64,000 bases of DNA from Deinococcus arboris (lineage in GTDB: Bacteria; Deinococcota; Deinococci; Deinococcales; Deinococcaceae), in NCBI RefSeq assembly GCF_009755355.1, contig NZ_WQLB01000019.1, positions 22,151 to 86,150 of the forward strand, written 5' to 3'. Below, piece by piece: positions 44,665 to 58,412 of the stretch (within the stretch, counting starts at the first letter, position 1; each line of letters opens with the position of its first letter). The notes under the pieces were generated by a model that was not told the DNA's origin, did no database searches, and saw only the letters and a program-made list of their open reading frames with translations. The translations under genes and the position numbers were made by a program.

Positions 44665-45039
44665 ATGGCCGAGTCCGTCCGTGATCCTGAAGCTTTTCAG
44701 CGGGGCGCGGCGCTGTTTGCGCGGGGTGAATGGTGGGAAGCCCACGAAGCCTGGGAGGGGCCCTGGCAGGGGGCGGGGGGCCAGGAGCGCGACTTTTATC
44801 AGGCGCTGATTCTGCTGGCCGCCGCGCTTCACAAACGCTGGCATCACGGCAGCCACAGTCACCGCAACTTTTTCAAGGCCGAGCGGTATCTGGACGCCTT
44901 GCCGCCCAGCTACGCGGGAGTGGACCTCGCGCGGCTGCGGGCCGAGGTCTGGACCGCGCTGCAGGAAGAGGGGCAGTACCCGGTGGTGATGAATGGAGAA
45001 GAGACACTACTTACTCAGCCGGACCTGGAAGGGCACTGA
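44665..45039 (+). CDS. DUF309 protein
   Basis: 124 residues. ALFARGEWWEAHEAWEGPWQ, then ERDFYQALILLAAALHKRWH with HGSHSHRNFFKAERYLDALP are the conserved DUF309 helices. Function unknown; the His/Glu/Trp pattern may form a ligand pocket. TAGCCT (44653-44658) lies six bases before ATG 44665 (leaderless). Confidence 0.85.
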   Translation: MAESVRDPEAFQRGAALFARGEWWEAHEAWEGPWQGAGGQERDFYQALILLAAALHKRWHHGSHSHRNFFKAERYLDALPPSYAGVDLARLRAEVWTALQEEGQYPVVMNGEETLLTQPDLEGH

Positions 45040-45205
45040 AAATAAGGGATAAGGCACACCCAAAGCGGCGCAGCAGAACTGGCAGATGCGGAAAGGGGAT
45101 GTACGATCTGCCTCTGAAATCAGGAGCGTTCCGTCTTCAGGTATCCTGACGCCCGAACGTCGTCTGCCCACCGGGGCGCGCGGCGGTTACACAGGAGAAC
45201 ATCAG

Positions 45206-45787
45206 ATGGAACGAATTGCACTTTTTATTGACGGCGCAAATGTCTACGCAGCGGCCAAGCGACTGGGCTGGAACTTTGACCACCGCAAGATTCTGGACTA
45301 CTTCGCGGCGCAGGGCGCGCTGCACAACGCCTTTTACTACACGGCGGTCCCGGTCCCTATAGACGACAAGCAAAAGCGCTTTACCGACGCCCTGACCTAC
45401 ATGGGCTACACGGTGCGTACCCGCCCGCTGCGCGAGGCCACCGACGAGAGTGGCGCCACCTACCGCCGCGCCAGCCTGGACATCGAAATTGTGACCGACC
45501 TGCTCAGCACCAGTGACCGCTTCGATACGGCGGTGCTGCTGACCGGCGACGGCGACTTTGAGCGCCCGGTGGAAGTCCTGCGTGCGCGGGGCAAGCGCGT
45601 CGTGGTGGCCAGCATTGCCGAGATGACCAGCTACGAGCTGCGCAACGCGGCGGACCAGTACGTTGACTTCAAGGACATCCGCGAGCACGTCGAGCGCCCC
45701 GGCTACCGCCTCCCCAGCGAGCAGCGAGGTGCCGACCCCCGGCCCTTTTACGCCTCGGCGGCCCTAAGCGACAGCGATGACCGCTGA
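45206..45787 (+). CDS. NYN-domain (PIN-like) predicted ribonuclease
   Basis: 193 residues. RIALFIDGANVYAAAKRLGW has the first catalytic Asp, RRASLDIEIVTDLLSTSDRF and LLTGDGDFERPVEVLRARGK supply the others, matching LabA/DUF88 NYN proteins. A metal-dependent RNase is the likely role. AGGAG eight bases before ATG 45206 is a real Shine-Dalgarno. The end overlaps the plsX start by 11 bases, so the pair is co-expressed. Confidence 0.87.
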   Translation: MERIALFIDGANVYAAAKRLGWNFDHRKILDYFAAQGALHNAFYYTAVPVPIDDKQKRFTDALTYMGYTVRTRPLREATDESGATYRRASLDIEIVTDLLSTSDRFDTAVLLTGDGDFERPVEVLRARGKRVVVASIAEMTSYELRNAADQYVDFKDIREHVERPGYRLPSEQRGADPRPFYASAALSDSDDR

Positions 45788-46820
45788 TCCAGCGGCGGGC
45801 AAGCTGCCGGTCGCCCTGGACGCGATGGGTGGCGACCACGGAGCCGCGCCCAACGTGGACGGCGCAGTTCAGGCAGCCCGCGCCGGCGTGAGTGTGCTGC
45901 TGGTGGGGCACCGGGTCGCCCTGCACGCCGAACTGGGCAAACACGCGGGCAGTGCGGGCCTGCCTATCGAGGTCGTGGACGCCCCCGACGTGATCGGCAT
46001 GGACGAGCACGCCAGCGACGTGCGGCGGCGCACCGGGGCCAGCATCAGCGTAGCCACCCGGCTGGTCAAGGAAGGCCGGGCGTGTGCCGTGGTCAGCATG
46101 GGCCACAGCGGCGCCACGATGGCGTCTGCCCTGCTCACGCTGGGGCGGGTGCGCGGCGTGGAGCGGCCCGCCATCCTGACCCATCTGCCGGCGCGCGGCG
46201 GCTTTACCACCCTGCTGGATGTGGGCGCCAACGCCGACGTGAAGGCCAGCTACTACGCCCAGTGGGCGCAGCTGGCGACCGTGTACCTGCGGGTCGTGGA
46301 AGACCGTGAGGCTCCCAGCGTGGGCCTACTGTCTATTGGCGAGGAAGACCACAAGGGCAGCGCGCTGGTGCTGGAAGCCCACGGGTTGCTGCGGGCGCTG
46401 CACGGCCAGGGCATTCACTTTCACGGCAACGTGGAAGGCCGCGACATCTTTCTGAACACCACCGACATCGTGGTGACCGACGGTTTTACCGGCAACGTGG
46501 TCCTGAAGCTGGCTGAGGGGGAAGCCAAGGTGCTGTTCGGCTGGGTGCGTGAGGCCCTGACGAGCAGCCTGAAAAGCAAGCTGGGCGCCTTGCTGGTGCG
46601 CGGCTCGCTGCGCGGCCTGGCCGAGCGGATGGACCCCAGCACCTACGGCGCCAGCCTGCTGATCGGCGTGAGGGGCTTGGCGTTCATTGGCCACGGCAGC
46701 GCCGACGCCCGCGCGGTCAAGAATGCCCTGCTGCGTGCCCAGCGCGCCCATGAGGCCAACCTGATTCCGCGTCTGGAAGCGGCCTTTGCCGAGCAGGCAC
46801 AGGGGACAGCCCCAGCTTAG
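45777..46820 (+). CDS. plsX: Phosphate acyltransferase PlsX
   Basis: 347 residues. PlsX converts acyl-ACP to acyl-phosphate for phospholipid synthesis. VALDAMGGDHGAAPNVDGAV, then SMGHSGATMASALLTLGRVR and LLDVGANADVKASYYAQWA, then IVVTDGFTGNVVLKLAEGE are diagnostic. The ATG lies inside the last codons of the NYN gene. It is not followed by fabH or fabD here, unlike many bacteria. A strong hairpin lies 26 bases after the stop. Confidence 0.95.
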   Translation: MTADPAAGKLPVALDAMGGDHGAAPNVDGAVQAARAGVSVLLVGHRVALHAELGKHAGSAGLPIEVVDAPDVIGMDEHASDVRRRTGASISVATRLVKEGRACAVVSMGHSGATMASALLTLGRVRGVERPAILTHLPARGGFTTLLDVGANADVKASYYAQWAQLATVYLRVVEDREAPSVGLLSIGEEDHKGSALVLEAHGLLRALHGQGIHFHGNVEGRDIFLNTTDIVVTDGFTGNVVLKLAEGEAKVLFGWVREALTSSLKSKLGALLVRGSLRGLAERMDPSTYGASLLIGVRGLAFIGHGSADARAVKNALLRAQRAHEANLIPRLEAAFAEQAQGTAPA

Positions 46821-46846
46821 AGAGCGGAGGGACAGGGAAGTTGGTT

Positions 46847-46880
46847 GGGGCGGAGTCGGCGACAGGTCAGACTCCGCCCC
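46847..46880 (+). terminator. Hairpin after plsX
   Basis: GGGGCGGAGTC and GACTCCGCCCC form a perfect 11-bp stem around a 12-base loop. There is only a weak T tract (TATCGTT). The following 46881-47114 stretch has no gene that I can support. Confidence 0.55.
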
Positions 46881-47114
46881 TATCGTTGGCGACAAAGTTT
46901 CCATGCGGATGCAGTGAACAGGGCGAGTCACTTTCCCTGTGTTTAGAGACAAGGGATGGAGGCGACCGGCTGGCGTTGAGGGCCCTCTCCCAGCAGAGCT
47001 CTACCTCTTTCTATGGGCAAGCAGAGATGTCAACTTTCGGCTGGCGCTCGCTCCTCCTCAGGACACCATGCCGGGTCTAGTCAATCCTCACCTCCTCATG
47101 AGAAGGTGGGCGGC

Positions 47115-48299
<1,185 letters not shown>

Positions 48300-48470
48300 G
48301 CCGAGATGGCCTCTCGGACCACGTTGGTTCAGAAGAGGCGCTGGCAGAGGCAGGTGCAGGCGGGTTTGTTCCTGCTCTGTTCAACCTTTGTTCCCTCTCT
48401 GTCCCAGAGGGTCTTTTAACCTCCTTCCCGAATCTGCAGATGGCCGGTTCATTCGTGAAGTGAGGTTCCT

Positions 48471-49490
48471 ATGACTACCCGATTTGTCCTGCCCGCTCTC
48501 TCGGTCTCCTTGCTGCTCACACTGGCTGCGTGTGGAACAGCGGAACTTCCAGTCGCCGATGCGGCGCCCTTTCAGGCTCAGGCGGCGGCCCCTGCCCCTT
48601 ATCCTCAGAACGATTACAACAGCATCGTCGTAACCAATACGTTCGCTACGGATCTCCCAGTTCTTCAGACGACCTATCCGCTGTTTGATTGGACGGCTGA
48701 TGGTTGCAGTTCGCCGGTCTTCACCATCTGGAGTCTCTACTTCCATCCAGCTTGTGTGCAACACGATTTTGGGTACCGGAATGTCAAGTTCTATCCAGCT
48801 CTTCGGAACGAGAATTACCGCAAAGTCGTTGACGATCAGATGCTTGAACATATGCGGTTCATCTGTGATGACTTCAATATCATTGATCAGGTGAAGTGCT
48901 TGGCGGCGGCTGAAGTGTTTTACGGAGCCGTTCGCCTGAAAGGTGAACAATACTTTCAGGCCTCCAGCAACCCGACGATTGAAATCAGCCTAGAGAAGTT
49001 GCCTGAGCCGCCCACAGAAACCCCTGAGCCCGGCCCACCACCGCCCATCCGTTACTTGCTGACACGCAACGAGCCTACTGGCAAGTGCATTGACAGCGCG
49101 GTGTCCGGGCAGCTTCCCACTATGGCGGCCTGCAACGCCGCCAACCGCTTGCAGCAGTGGGAACGGCTGTTCCTACCCGGCACAGATCAGCACAAAGAGG
49201 TCTTTATGCTGCGCAACCGCGAGACTTTGCAGTGCCTCAGCTGGACTCTGTTTGCCACCCAAGGCGCGGGCGCGCGCGTGACTGTGGCCGGCTGCGACCC
49301 CACTAACCCGCAGGTGCGGTGGAAAGCCAGCCGGGCACAGGGTGGGCCGCGCAACTTTGACACCTTTACTGGCGGCGGTAGTCTGACCGGCTCGTCCAGC
49401 GCCCTGACCGTGACGGGCAGCAACCGTGCCAACGGCTTCCAGCACTGGTCTTTCCGCCTAGCCGACAGCGCGCCTGCTCCCACACACTAA
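48471..49490 (+). CDS. Lipoprotein phospholipase A2 with C-terminal ricin-type lectin
   Basis: 339 residues. A signal peptide ends in the lipobox LAAC (Cys21). Residues about 65-165 match prokaryotic phospholipase A2: DWTADGCSSP, then FHPACVQHDFGYRNVKFYP with the catalytic His98-Asp99 pair, and paired Cys for disulfides. A Pro-rich linker (about 178-192) leads to a ricin-B-like domain (CIDSAVSGQLPTMAACNAAN, QQWERLFL, then a final QHWSFRL). The N-terminal half is less GC-rich than its neighbours, which hints at transfer. A GAGGT Shine-Dalgarno precedes ATG 48471. Confidence 0.8.
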   Translation: MTTRFVLPALSVSLLLTLAACGTAELPVADAAPFQAQAAAPAPYPQNDYNSIVVTNTFATDLPVLQTTYPLFDWTADGCSSPVFTIWSLYFHPACVQHDFGYRNVKFYPALRNENYRKVVDDQMLEHMRFICDDFNIIDQVKCLAAAEVFYGAVRLKGEQYFQASSNPTIEISLEKLPEPPTETPEPGPPPPIRYLLTRNEPTGKCIDSAVSGQLPTMAACNAANRLQQWERLFLPGTDQHKEVFMLRNRETLQCLSWTLFATQGAGARVTVAGCDPTNPQVRWKASRAQGGPRNFDTFTGGGSLTGSSSALTVTGSNRANGFQHWSFRLADSAPAPTH

Positions 49491-49566
49491 ACCGACTTTC
49501 CAAGTGGCCTCCCTGGTTGACGGCCAGGGGGCATCGTTCTGTTAAGCATTCGGCAACCTGCGCTGT

Positions 49567-51396
<1,830 letters not shown>

Positions 51397-51544
51397 GCAC
51401 CATGCTACGCCGCCTGCCCGGCAGGTCGTCTGCCGCTGGGCCACAATCGGCGCAGATGCGGGGTCTGGAAGGCCCCGAAGCGCTAAGGACGGTGCGGGGC
51501 TAGCCCTCAGCTTTCCGTCAGCTGGCGCCCGTATGCTGATTGTT

Positions 51545-52033
51545 ATGCGCACTGCACTTCTGCTTTCTCTGGCCCTGGGCCTCAGCGCCTGCACCGTGAC
51601 GGTTCGTCCCAACGTGGGCCTGCAAGGCTCGGGCAGCAACCTGATTACTGGGCTTCGTCCGGACCGCGGCGAGGGCAGCACCTACGCCGTGGGCGAAGCG
51701 GTGCGCGTGAGCGTCACCACCCGCGCGCCCGGCTACGTGACCCTGCTGGCGCTGCAAAGCAACGGCGTGGGCAGCGTGCTGGTGCGGAACGCCTATGTGC
51801 AGGCGGGCACCACCACCTTTCCCCGTGCGGGCGACGGCGTGACCTACAACCTGGCCGAGCCGCGTGGCCTTCAGCGTGTGCGCGCCATCTTCACGCGGGT
51901 GCGCCCCACCACCGACCTCGTGCTGCGCGGCACCTTCGACGACGGCCGCTGGAACGCCACCAGCAATGCCTACCTGGAGCCTTACGCCACCGCTGACCGC
52001 GACGTGCAGGAAACGTACCTCTACATTCGCTAA
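51545..52033 (+). CDS. DUF4384-domain lipoprotein
   Basis: 162 residues. The lipobox LSAC is at about 14-17. The body reads [20 protein letters not shown], then [20 protein letters not shown] and [20 protein letters not shown], the DUF4384 beta-sandwich pattern seen in Deinococcus surface proteins. TATGCT (51532-51537) lies seven bases before ATG 51545, so this start is chosen over an ATG four codons upstream. Function unknown. Confidence 0.8.
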   Translation: MRTALLLSLALGLSACTVTVRPNVGLQGSGSNLITGLRPDRGEGSTYAVGEAVRVSVTTRAPGYVTLLALQSNGVGSVLVRNAYVQAGTTTFPRAGDGVTYNLAEPRGLQRVRAIFTRVRPTTDLVLRGTFDDGRWNATSNAYLEPYATADRDVQETYLYIR

Positions 52034-52043
52034 CCCAGTCACG

Positions 52044-52076
52044 GCGGCGGCCCCAGGATGAGGGGCCGCCGCTTGT
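52044..52076 (+). terminator. Terminator after the DUF4384 gene
   Basis: GCGGCGGCCCC and GGGGCCGCCGC form a perfect 11-bp stem, followed by TTGTCTT. Confidence 0.75.
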
Positions 52077-52085
52077 CTTGGCGTT

Positions 52086-52982
52086 TTAGCGGGGCGAGGG
52101 CAGGCGTCCACTTCGGCGCGGCGCAGTGCGGTGGCGGGTGCCGCGCCACGCCTGCACGAGGGCGCGCACGGCCGGCACCTGCTGACCTCCGGCCACGTTC
52201 AGGGCAACTACCATCGCCTCGCGTTCTGCGGCTGCCGTGCCCAGCAGATACAAGGCGCGGGCCTGCGCCAGAGCCTGAAGCCGCTCTGGGGTGCGTTCGG
52301 GCAGGTGGTCAGCAGTGTGTCCCCAGGTGCCAATGGCCCAGCACGGGGCCACCTTGAGCGCCGCATCGCAGGCCAGCCAGTGCCAGAGCTCGGGGGCAAT
52401 AGGAACGCTGCGGGTCCGTACACCGCGTAACTCGGGCAGATCGGACCGGTGCTGTGCACCTGGCCGCGCTGGCCCAGAGCACTCCAAGCCCAGCACTCGT
52501 ACGCGCCGGACCACGCTCTGTCGGGGGAGACCTTGCGCTGCGGCCCAGGTTCGCAGTGCCTGGTGCAGCTCGGCAAAGGTGCCGCCTGAAGCGACCACAT
52601 CCACCAGTGCGGCCCGCCGGTCCTGGGCAGCCAGACGACGCGGATTCAGGCCAGCGGCTTCCAGTAGGGGCCGCAGCGCCACCTGCTGGGCCGGACTCAG
52701 CTCGGTGCCCAGCAGAGAAACATTGAGTCCGTGTGCGGTCCAGGGCACCCGAATCCCGGCCAGCAGGCCGCCCAGGTAGGCCCGGAGGGGCTCGGGTGAG
52801 CGGCCCACGAACACCAGATCGTGACCTGCCGCCGCGACCAGCACCTCAGCCAGGGCAGCGCGCAGGTCGGCCAGCTGGTCATGAAGCTCGGCGGGAGCCG
52901 GCGCCAGTGGGCCCAGTCCGGCGGCTCGCGCCACGTTCCAGACCGGCGGGCCGGCGCTCAGCAGGGGAGAGGGAACTGTCAT
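52086..52982 (-). CDS. Hypothetical protein with phosphoribosyltransferase-like loop
   Basis: 298 residues from ATG 52982. HDLVFVGRSPEPLRAYLGGL and ALVDVVASGGTFAELHQALR resemble the substrate and PRPP loops of phosphoribosyltransferases, though the canonical Asp-Asp pair is not obvious. The frame continues upstream into a decayed membrane-protein gene without a stop, so a fused annotation would be wrong in my view. No reaction can be assigned. Confidence 0.65.
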   Translation of the reverse strand: MTVPSPLLSAGPPVWNVARAAGLGPLAPAPAELHDQLADLRAALAEVLVAAAGHDLVFVGRSPEPLRAYLGGLLAGIRVPWTAHGLNVSLLGTELSPAQQVALRPLLEAAGLNPRRLAAQDRRAALVDVVASGGTFAELHQALRTWAAAQGLPRQSVVRRVRVLGLECSGPARPGAQHRSDLPELRGVRTRSVPIAPELWHWLACDAALKVAPCWAIGTWGHTADHLPERTPERLQALAQARALYLLGTAAAEREAMVVALNVAGGQQVPAVRALVQAWRGTRHRTAPRRSGRLPSPR

Positions 52983-52984
52983 GC

Positions 52985-53367
52985 CGCTATGGTGCGCAGC
53001 GGGCCTGGCCACGCGCGTCCGTCGCCTGGCGGAGCGGCCGTTGAGCAGAATGGACAGGTCAGAGAAAGGGAAAACTCCTCCCACGAAGCCTGGAAAACTC
53101 ACTTGGGCCAGCAGCGCCGCAGCTTCTTCCCTGGCCTGCGAGAGTTTAACCGCTGCGTCAGCCAGCATGATGCCCAGCGTCACCACAAGTCCAGCGCGAG
53201 GCCAGTCCAGCAGAAGGATGGCGGCCAGCGCGTCCAGAACCGTCAGCGCGGTCCAGAAAACATTGACGCCCAGCGGCGCGTGGGTAGGGCAACCAGCCAC
53301 CGCGCCACAGGTCTGCGGCGTGATAGACAGCGTCTCTCAGCAACTCCAGTGCCGTCACGCCGCGCAT
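52985..53367 (-). pseudogene. Frameshifted small membrane-protein gene
   Basis: ATG 53367 opens MRGVTALELLRDAVYHAADL, but the protein-like sequence then moves by one base into CPTHAPLGVNVFWTALTVLD, ALAAILLLDWPRAGLVVTLG and IMLADAAVKLSQAREEAAAL. Joined, they make a plausible multi-helix protein of the WTALTVLDxLAA type. A one-base indel near 53300-53310 explains the break. The second frame also lacks its own stop and runs into the next gene. Confidence 0.5.
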
Positions 53368-53414
53368 GGTCTGGGACAGGGAAAACTTAGATATCCTGCC
53401 AGTATCCTGGCCCC

Positions 53415-53745
53415 ATGAGCTTGACCTTCGAAGACGCCCGGCAGCGTGTGGACGCTTATATCGGCCAGTTTAAGGAGGGGTACTTTCCGCCCCTGCTGAT
53501 GCTGGCCCGCCTGACCGAGGAAACCGGTGAGGTGGCGCGCGTGCTGGCCCACCAGAACGGCAAGACCCCCAAGCCAGGCGAGGACCCCGGCGACCTGGAA
53601 CTGGAACTGGCCGACCTGCTGTTCGTGATGCTGTGCATGGCCAATGAGCGCGGGATCAGCCTGGAGCGCGGCTTTGAGCGCATGATGGACAAGGTCGAGC
53701 GCCGCGACGCGAACCGCTGGACCAGAAAGGATGAGGCCCCCACCC

Positions 53746-53753
<8 letters not shown>
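53415..53753 (+). CDS. MazG-like nucleotide pyrophosphohydrolase
   Basis: 112 residues. LARLTEETGEVARVL and GDLELELADLLFVMLCMANE give the EExxE and ELxD metal-binding motifs of MazG and related all-alpha NTP pyrophosphatases, which clean up unwanted nucleotides. TATCCT (53403-53408) lies six bases before ATG 53415 (leaderless). It overlaps the next gene by 8 bases. Confidence 0.88.
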
Positions 53754-54755
<1,002 letters not shown>

Positions 54756-54757
54756 AA

Positions 54758-54782
54758 AAGGCCCCGTCGTGGGGCCTTGTTG
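54758..54782. terminator. Hairpin after the NUDIX operon
   Basis: AAGGCCCC and GGGGCCTT form a perfect 8-bp stem around GTCGT, with an A run before and TGTTG after. It can serve both strands; on the plus strand the T run is short. Confidence 0.7.
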
Positions 54783-54926
54783 AGATTTGGCCTGAATACG
54801 GGGGTCTTTAATTCTGCTCTGTGGCCCTCAAAGGTGGGGAAGAGGTGTGCTCTCGTAGCGGTTCAAGAGCCCCCAGGGATCCTCTCCACTCACCACGGCC
54901 TCCAGCCCACCTCCCGAATGCCGTGA

Positions 54927-55847
<921 letters not shown>

Positions 55848-55899
55848 CACCCTGCATTGTGGCATGGCCCCCTGGAGGCTGCTGAGGCGCAGGTGCCTT

Positions 55900-56715
55900 T
55901 TAGCGGTGACGGTGAGCCTGCAAGCGGCGAATCATGGGGGGCACGGCAGCGCGCGGCAGCAGGCGCAGGGCCGCCACCTGCAACTGGTTCAGCCGGCCTG
56001 GGATCACCACCGCCTGACCGCGCAGCATGGCGTCCAGGCCCTGGGCGGCCACCTGATCGGCGCTCAGCATCGCCAGGCGCACCGGCCCGCGCAGGAGTTC
56101 GCTGCGGCCCAGCCCGCTGGCGGCCTGAAAGCCTGTTTGCACCGGGCCGGGGCAAAGGGCCGTCACCGTCACGCCGCTGCCGCGCAGTTCCTCGTTCAGC
56201 GCTTCACTCAGACTCAGGACGTACGCCTTACTGGCGTAATACGGCGCCATCAGGGGACCCGGTTGAAAGGCGGCCGTGCTGGCCACATTCAAGACGCGTC
56301 CCCGCCCCCGCGCGACCATGCCCGGCACCAGCAGCCGCGTCAGTTCGGTGACAGCCGTGATGTTCAGGGCCAACTGCTGGCCAATATCGGCCAGGTCCTG
56401 CTGTAGAAACTCGTCAAAGTGCCCCAGACCCGCGTTGTTGATGAGCAGATCGGGCGTGAGACCACGCGCCGTCAGCTTTTCAGCCAGGACCTGCGCCGCG
56501 CCGCTGTGGGCCAGATCGGCCGCTATCACTTCCACGGGCACGTCGTGCAGGCGCCGCAGGTCGCTGGCCAGCGCCTGAAGGCGGTCTTCCGAGCGGGCCA
56601 CCAGAATCAAAGAGGCGCCGCGTGCGGCCAGCCCGGAGGCCAGGCGTTCGCCAATGCCACTGCTGGCACCGGTGACGAGGGCGGTGGCGGGAGTCGGGAG
56701 GGCAGTGTGGATCAT
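55900..56715 (-). CDS. Short-chain dehydrogenase/reductase
   Basis: 271 residues. The NAD(P) motif is [28 protein letters not shown] follows, and the catalytic Tyr-Lys pair is in [15 protein letters not shown] with the Ser in NVASTAAF. Substrate unknown. AAGGAG six bases before ATG 56715 is a Shine-Dalgarno. The promoter is overlapped by two copies of a 15-bp operator, and a divergent TetR gene is next door, so it is very likely TetR-repressed. Confidence 0.9.
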   Translation of the reverse strand: MIHTALPTPATALVTGASSGIGERLASGLAARGASLILVARSEDRLQALASDLRRLHDVPVEVIAADLAHSGAAQVLAEKLTARGLTPDLLINNAGLGHFDEFLQQDLADIGQQLALNITAVTELTRLLVPGMVARGRGRVLNVASTAAFQPGPLMAPYYASKAYVLSLSEALNEELRGSGVTVTALCPGPVQTGFQAASGLGRSELLRGPVRLAMLSADQVAAQGLDAMLRGQAVVIPGRLNQLQVAALRLLPRAAVPPMIRRLQAHRHR

Positions 56716-56736
56716 AGGATGCTCCTTGGGTCTAAA

Positions 56737-56751
56737 TAACCCTGGGTAAGT
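56737..56751. promoter_or_regulatory. TetR operator, copy 1
   Basis: TAACCCTGGGTAAGT, a quasi-palindrome (TAACCC-T-GGGTAA). On the minus strand it lies just downstream of the SDR -10. Confidence 0.7.
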
Positions 56752-56757
56752 AGGAGA

Positions 56758-56786
56758 ATATTAGTAACCCTGGGTAAGTTTGTCAA
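56758..56786 (-). promoter_or_regulatory. Promoter of the SDR gene with embedded operator
   Basis: TTGACA (56781-56786), a 17-base spacer and TAATAT (56758-56763), reading the minus strand. The second operator copy sits in the spacer. Confidence 0.8.
56765..56779. promoter_or_regulatory. TetR operator, copy 2
   Basis: The same 15 bases as copy 1, 28 bases away, filling the -35/-10 spacer of the SDR promoter. Confidence 0.7.
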
Positions 56787-56844
56787 TGGACGGATTTTCT
56801 GTCTACGGCTAGACGCCTGAATTGCAGCCCTCTACAATTAACCT

Positions 56845-57501
56845 GTGGTTATTTCTTCTCGCGCCCGTTCGGAGGAGGCCAAGGCCACGCGCCGGGCAGA
56901 CATTCTGCAGGTGGCGCGGTCGCTGTGGCGCACCCACCGCTACGAGGACCTCACGCTTCAGGCGGTGGCAACCCAGGTCGGGCTGACGAAAGCCGCGCTG
57001 TACGGCTATTTTCCGACCAAAGAGAGCTTATTTCTCAGTCTGTACGAAGAACTGCTGGCCGAATTTTTTGCCCACTGGGAGCGGCATCTGGCTTTGGGTG
57101 GGATTCACACGCCAGCGTCTCTGGCCCGCCTGAGTACGGCGCTGCTGGGCGATCATCCCGACCTGGTTCGCTTGATGCCGCACCTGGCGGGGTTGCTGGA
57201 GCGCAACATCACGCCGGATGGTGCGCGTGCCCACAAGACCTGGCTGCTGGGCCGCCTCCCTCCGCTGCTGGCCGCATTACACCGCGCGCTGCCCACGCTG
57301 CCAGAAGGGCAAGCACTGCCGCTGCTGACCGCCACGCAGGCGCTGGTGGCGGGTCTCTATCCCATGAGCGACCCGGCCCCAGCGGTTCAGGAAGCCCTGA
57401 GTGACCCGGCTCTGGCGCCGCTGTGCGTGGCCTTTCAGCCAACCTTGGAACTGAGTCTGCGTGCCTTGTATACTGGCCTGTGTCTACCGGCTGAGTTCTG
57501 A
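56845..57501 (+). CDS. TetR-family regulator
   Basis: 218 residues. The N-terminal helix-turn-helix is RADILQVARSLWRTHRYEDL, then TLQAVATQVGLTKAALYGYF and PTKESLF. The C-terminal ligand domain is Leu/Ala-rich and undefined. GTG 56845 lies six bases after TACAAT (56833-56838), so the mRNA is leaderless. It is divergent from the SDR gene it probably controls. The gap 57502-57757 downstream holds no supported gene. Confidence 0.9.
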   Translation: MVISSRARSEEAKATRRADILQVARSLWRTHRYEDLTLQAVATQVGLTKAALYGYFPTKESLFLSLYEELLAEFFAHWERHLALGGIHTPASLARLSTALLGDHPDLVRLMPHLAGLLERNITPDGARAHKTWLLGRLPPLLAALHRALPTLPEGQALPLLTATQALVAGLYPMSDPAPAVQEALSDPALAPLCVAFQPTLELSLRALYTGLCLPAEF

Positions 57502-57757
57502 TTCGGCTTCTTATGCCAGCGCTTGCAGAAACAATTTAGAGTGAGATAAGAACGAAGCAGACTTCGGACTGAGCTTTGGCAAACCCACTTTTCCACTTGC
57601 AGAAGAAGCAGGCTCATGCTGTGCGGCCTCTTCAGAGCCTGCTGATATCTTCTGATGCTTCTGAAAAGACAGCCCACCAACACTCTGCGGGAATGATGAA
57701 CAAAAGATAAAGACTGCACCTGGCAACGGCCTGTCGCTCCGGGCCGTACCGTGGATC

Positions 57758-58363
57758 ATGCGAAGCCCGGTTCAGCCCACAACGACCGCCCGAGTGCAGG
57801 ACATGTTTGCTCAGAGCGCTGCCGTGCTGACGCGGCCCAGCCCAGCGACCTTCGAGCAGTTCGAGCGCCGCAGTAACCTCTCCAGCGCGCTGATCTACGT
57901 GATGGTGGCAGCCGCCGTCTCGGCTGCTATCGCTGCCTTCTTCGCCCTGTTTCACAGCGACGTCACTTTCTTCGGTCAGTTGTTGACCCGTCTGATCTCG
58001 GTGCCGCTGACCTTTTTTGTCTTTACCGGACTGGTGTACCTGATTGGCCGCACGCTGTTTCGGGGGACCGGCACCTATCCCGAAGTCGCCTATTCTTTCG
58101 CACTGTTCTTCGTGCCTCTGAGCATCATCAGCACCCTGATCGGCGTCATTCCGGTTATTGGCTGGCTCGCCATGTTCCTGATTACCCTCGCCATGATTTA
58201 CTTCGGCTTCCTGGCAGTGCAGTCCAGCATGAATCTGCGCGACCCGGTATCCGCGGGCGTAACCCTGGTGCTGGCTGGTCTGGGGCAGCTCGCGGCAGCG
58301 GCAGTGGTGGGTGGAGTGCTGGGCGGCCTGTTCGCGGTGGGCCGGCTGGTGACTGGCAACTAA
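57758..58363 (+). CDS. YIP1-family membrane protein
   Basis: 201 residues with five hydrophobic helices ([20 protein letters not shown], then [58 protein letters not shown] and a last one). The proline-glycine spacing fits the bacterial YIP1 family, of unknown function. TACCGT five bases before ATG 57758 is a plausible leaderless -10. Confidence 0.78.
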   Translation: MRSPVQPTTTARVQDMFAQSAAVLTRPSPATFEQFERRSNLSSALIYVMVAAAVSAAIAAFFALFHSDVTFFGQLLTRLISVPLTFFVFTGLVYLIGRTLFRGTGTYPEVAYSFALFFVPLSIISTLIGVIPVIGWLAMFLITLAMIYFGFLAVQSSMNLRDPVSAGVTLVLAGLGQLAAAAVVGGVLGGLFAVGRLVTGN

Positions 58364-58380
58364 TCAAGCGGCCCGACACG

Positions 58381-58405
58381 CCCCAGGCACGGCCTGGGGT
58401 TTTTT
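58381..58405 (+). terminator. Terminator after the YIP1 gene
   Basis: CCCCAGGC and GCCTGGGG form a perfect 8-bp stem around ACG, followed by six T. Confidence 0.9.
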
Positions 58406-58412
58406 ACTGCCG

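Noticed and set aside
52086..53300. A single 404-residue membrane/PRTase fusion protein
   Set aside because: The N-terminal part is better explained as a frameshifted separate gene starting at 53367.
57520..57600. A sixth full copy of the dispersed repeat
   Set aside because: AAACAATTTAGAG and AGCAGACTT resemble parts of the repeat, but the ends and core are missing; too weak to call.
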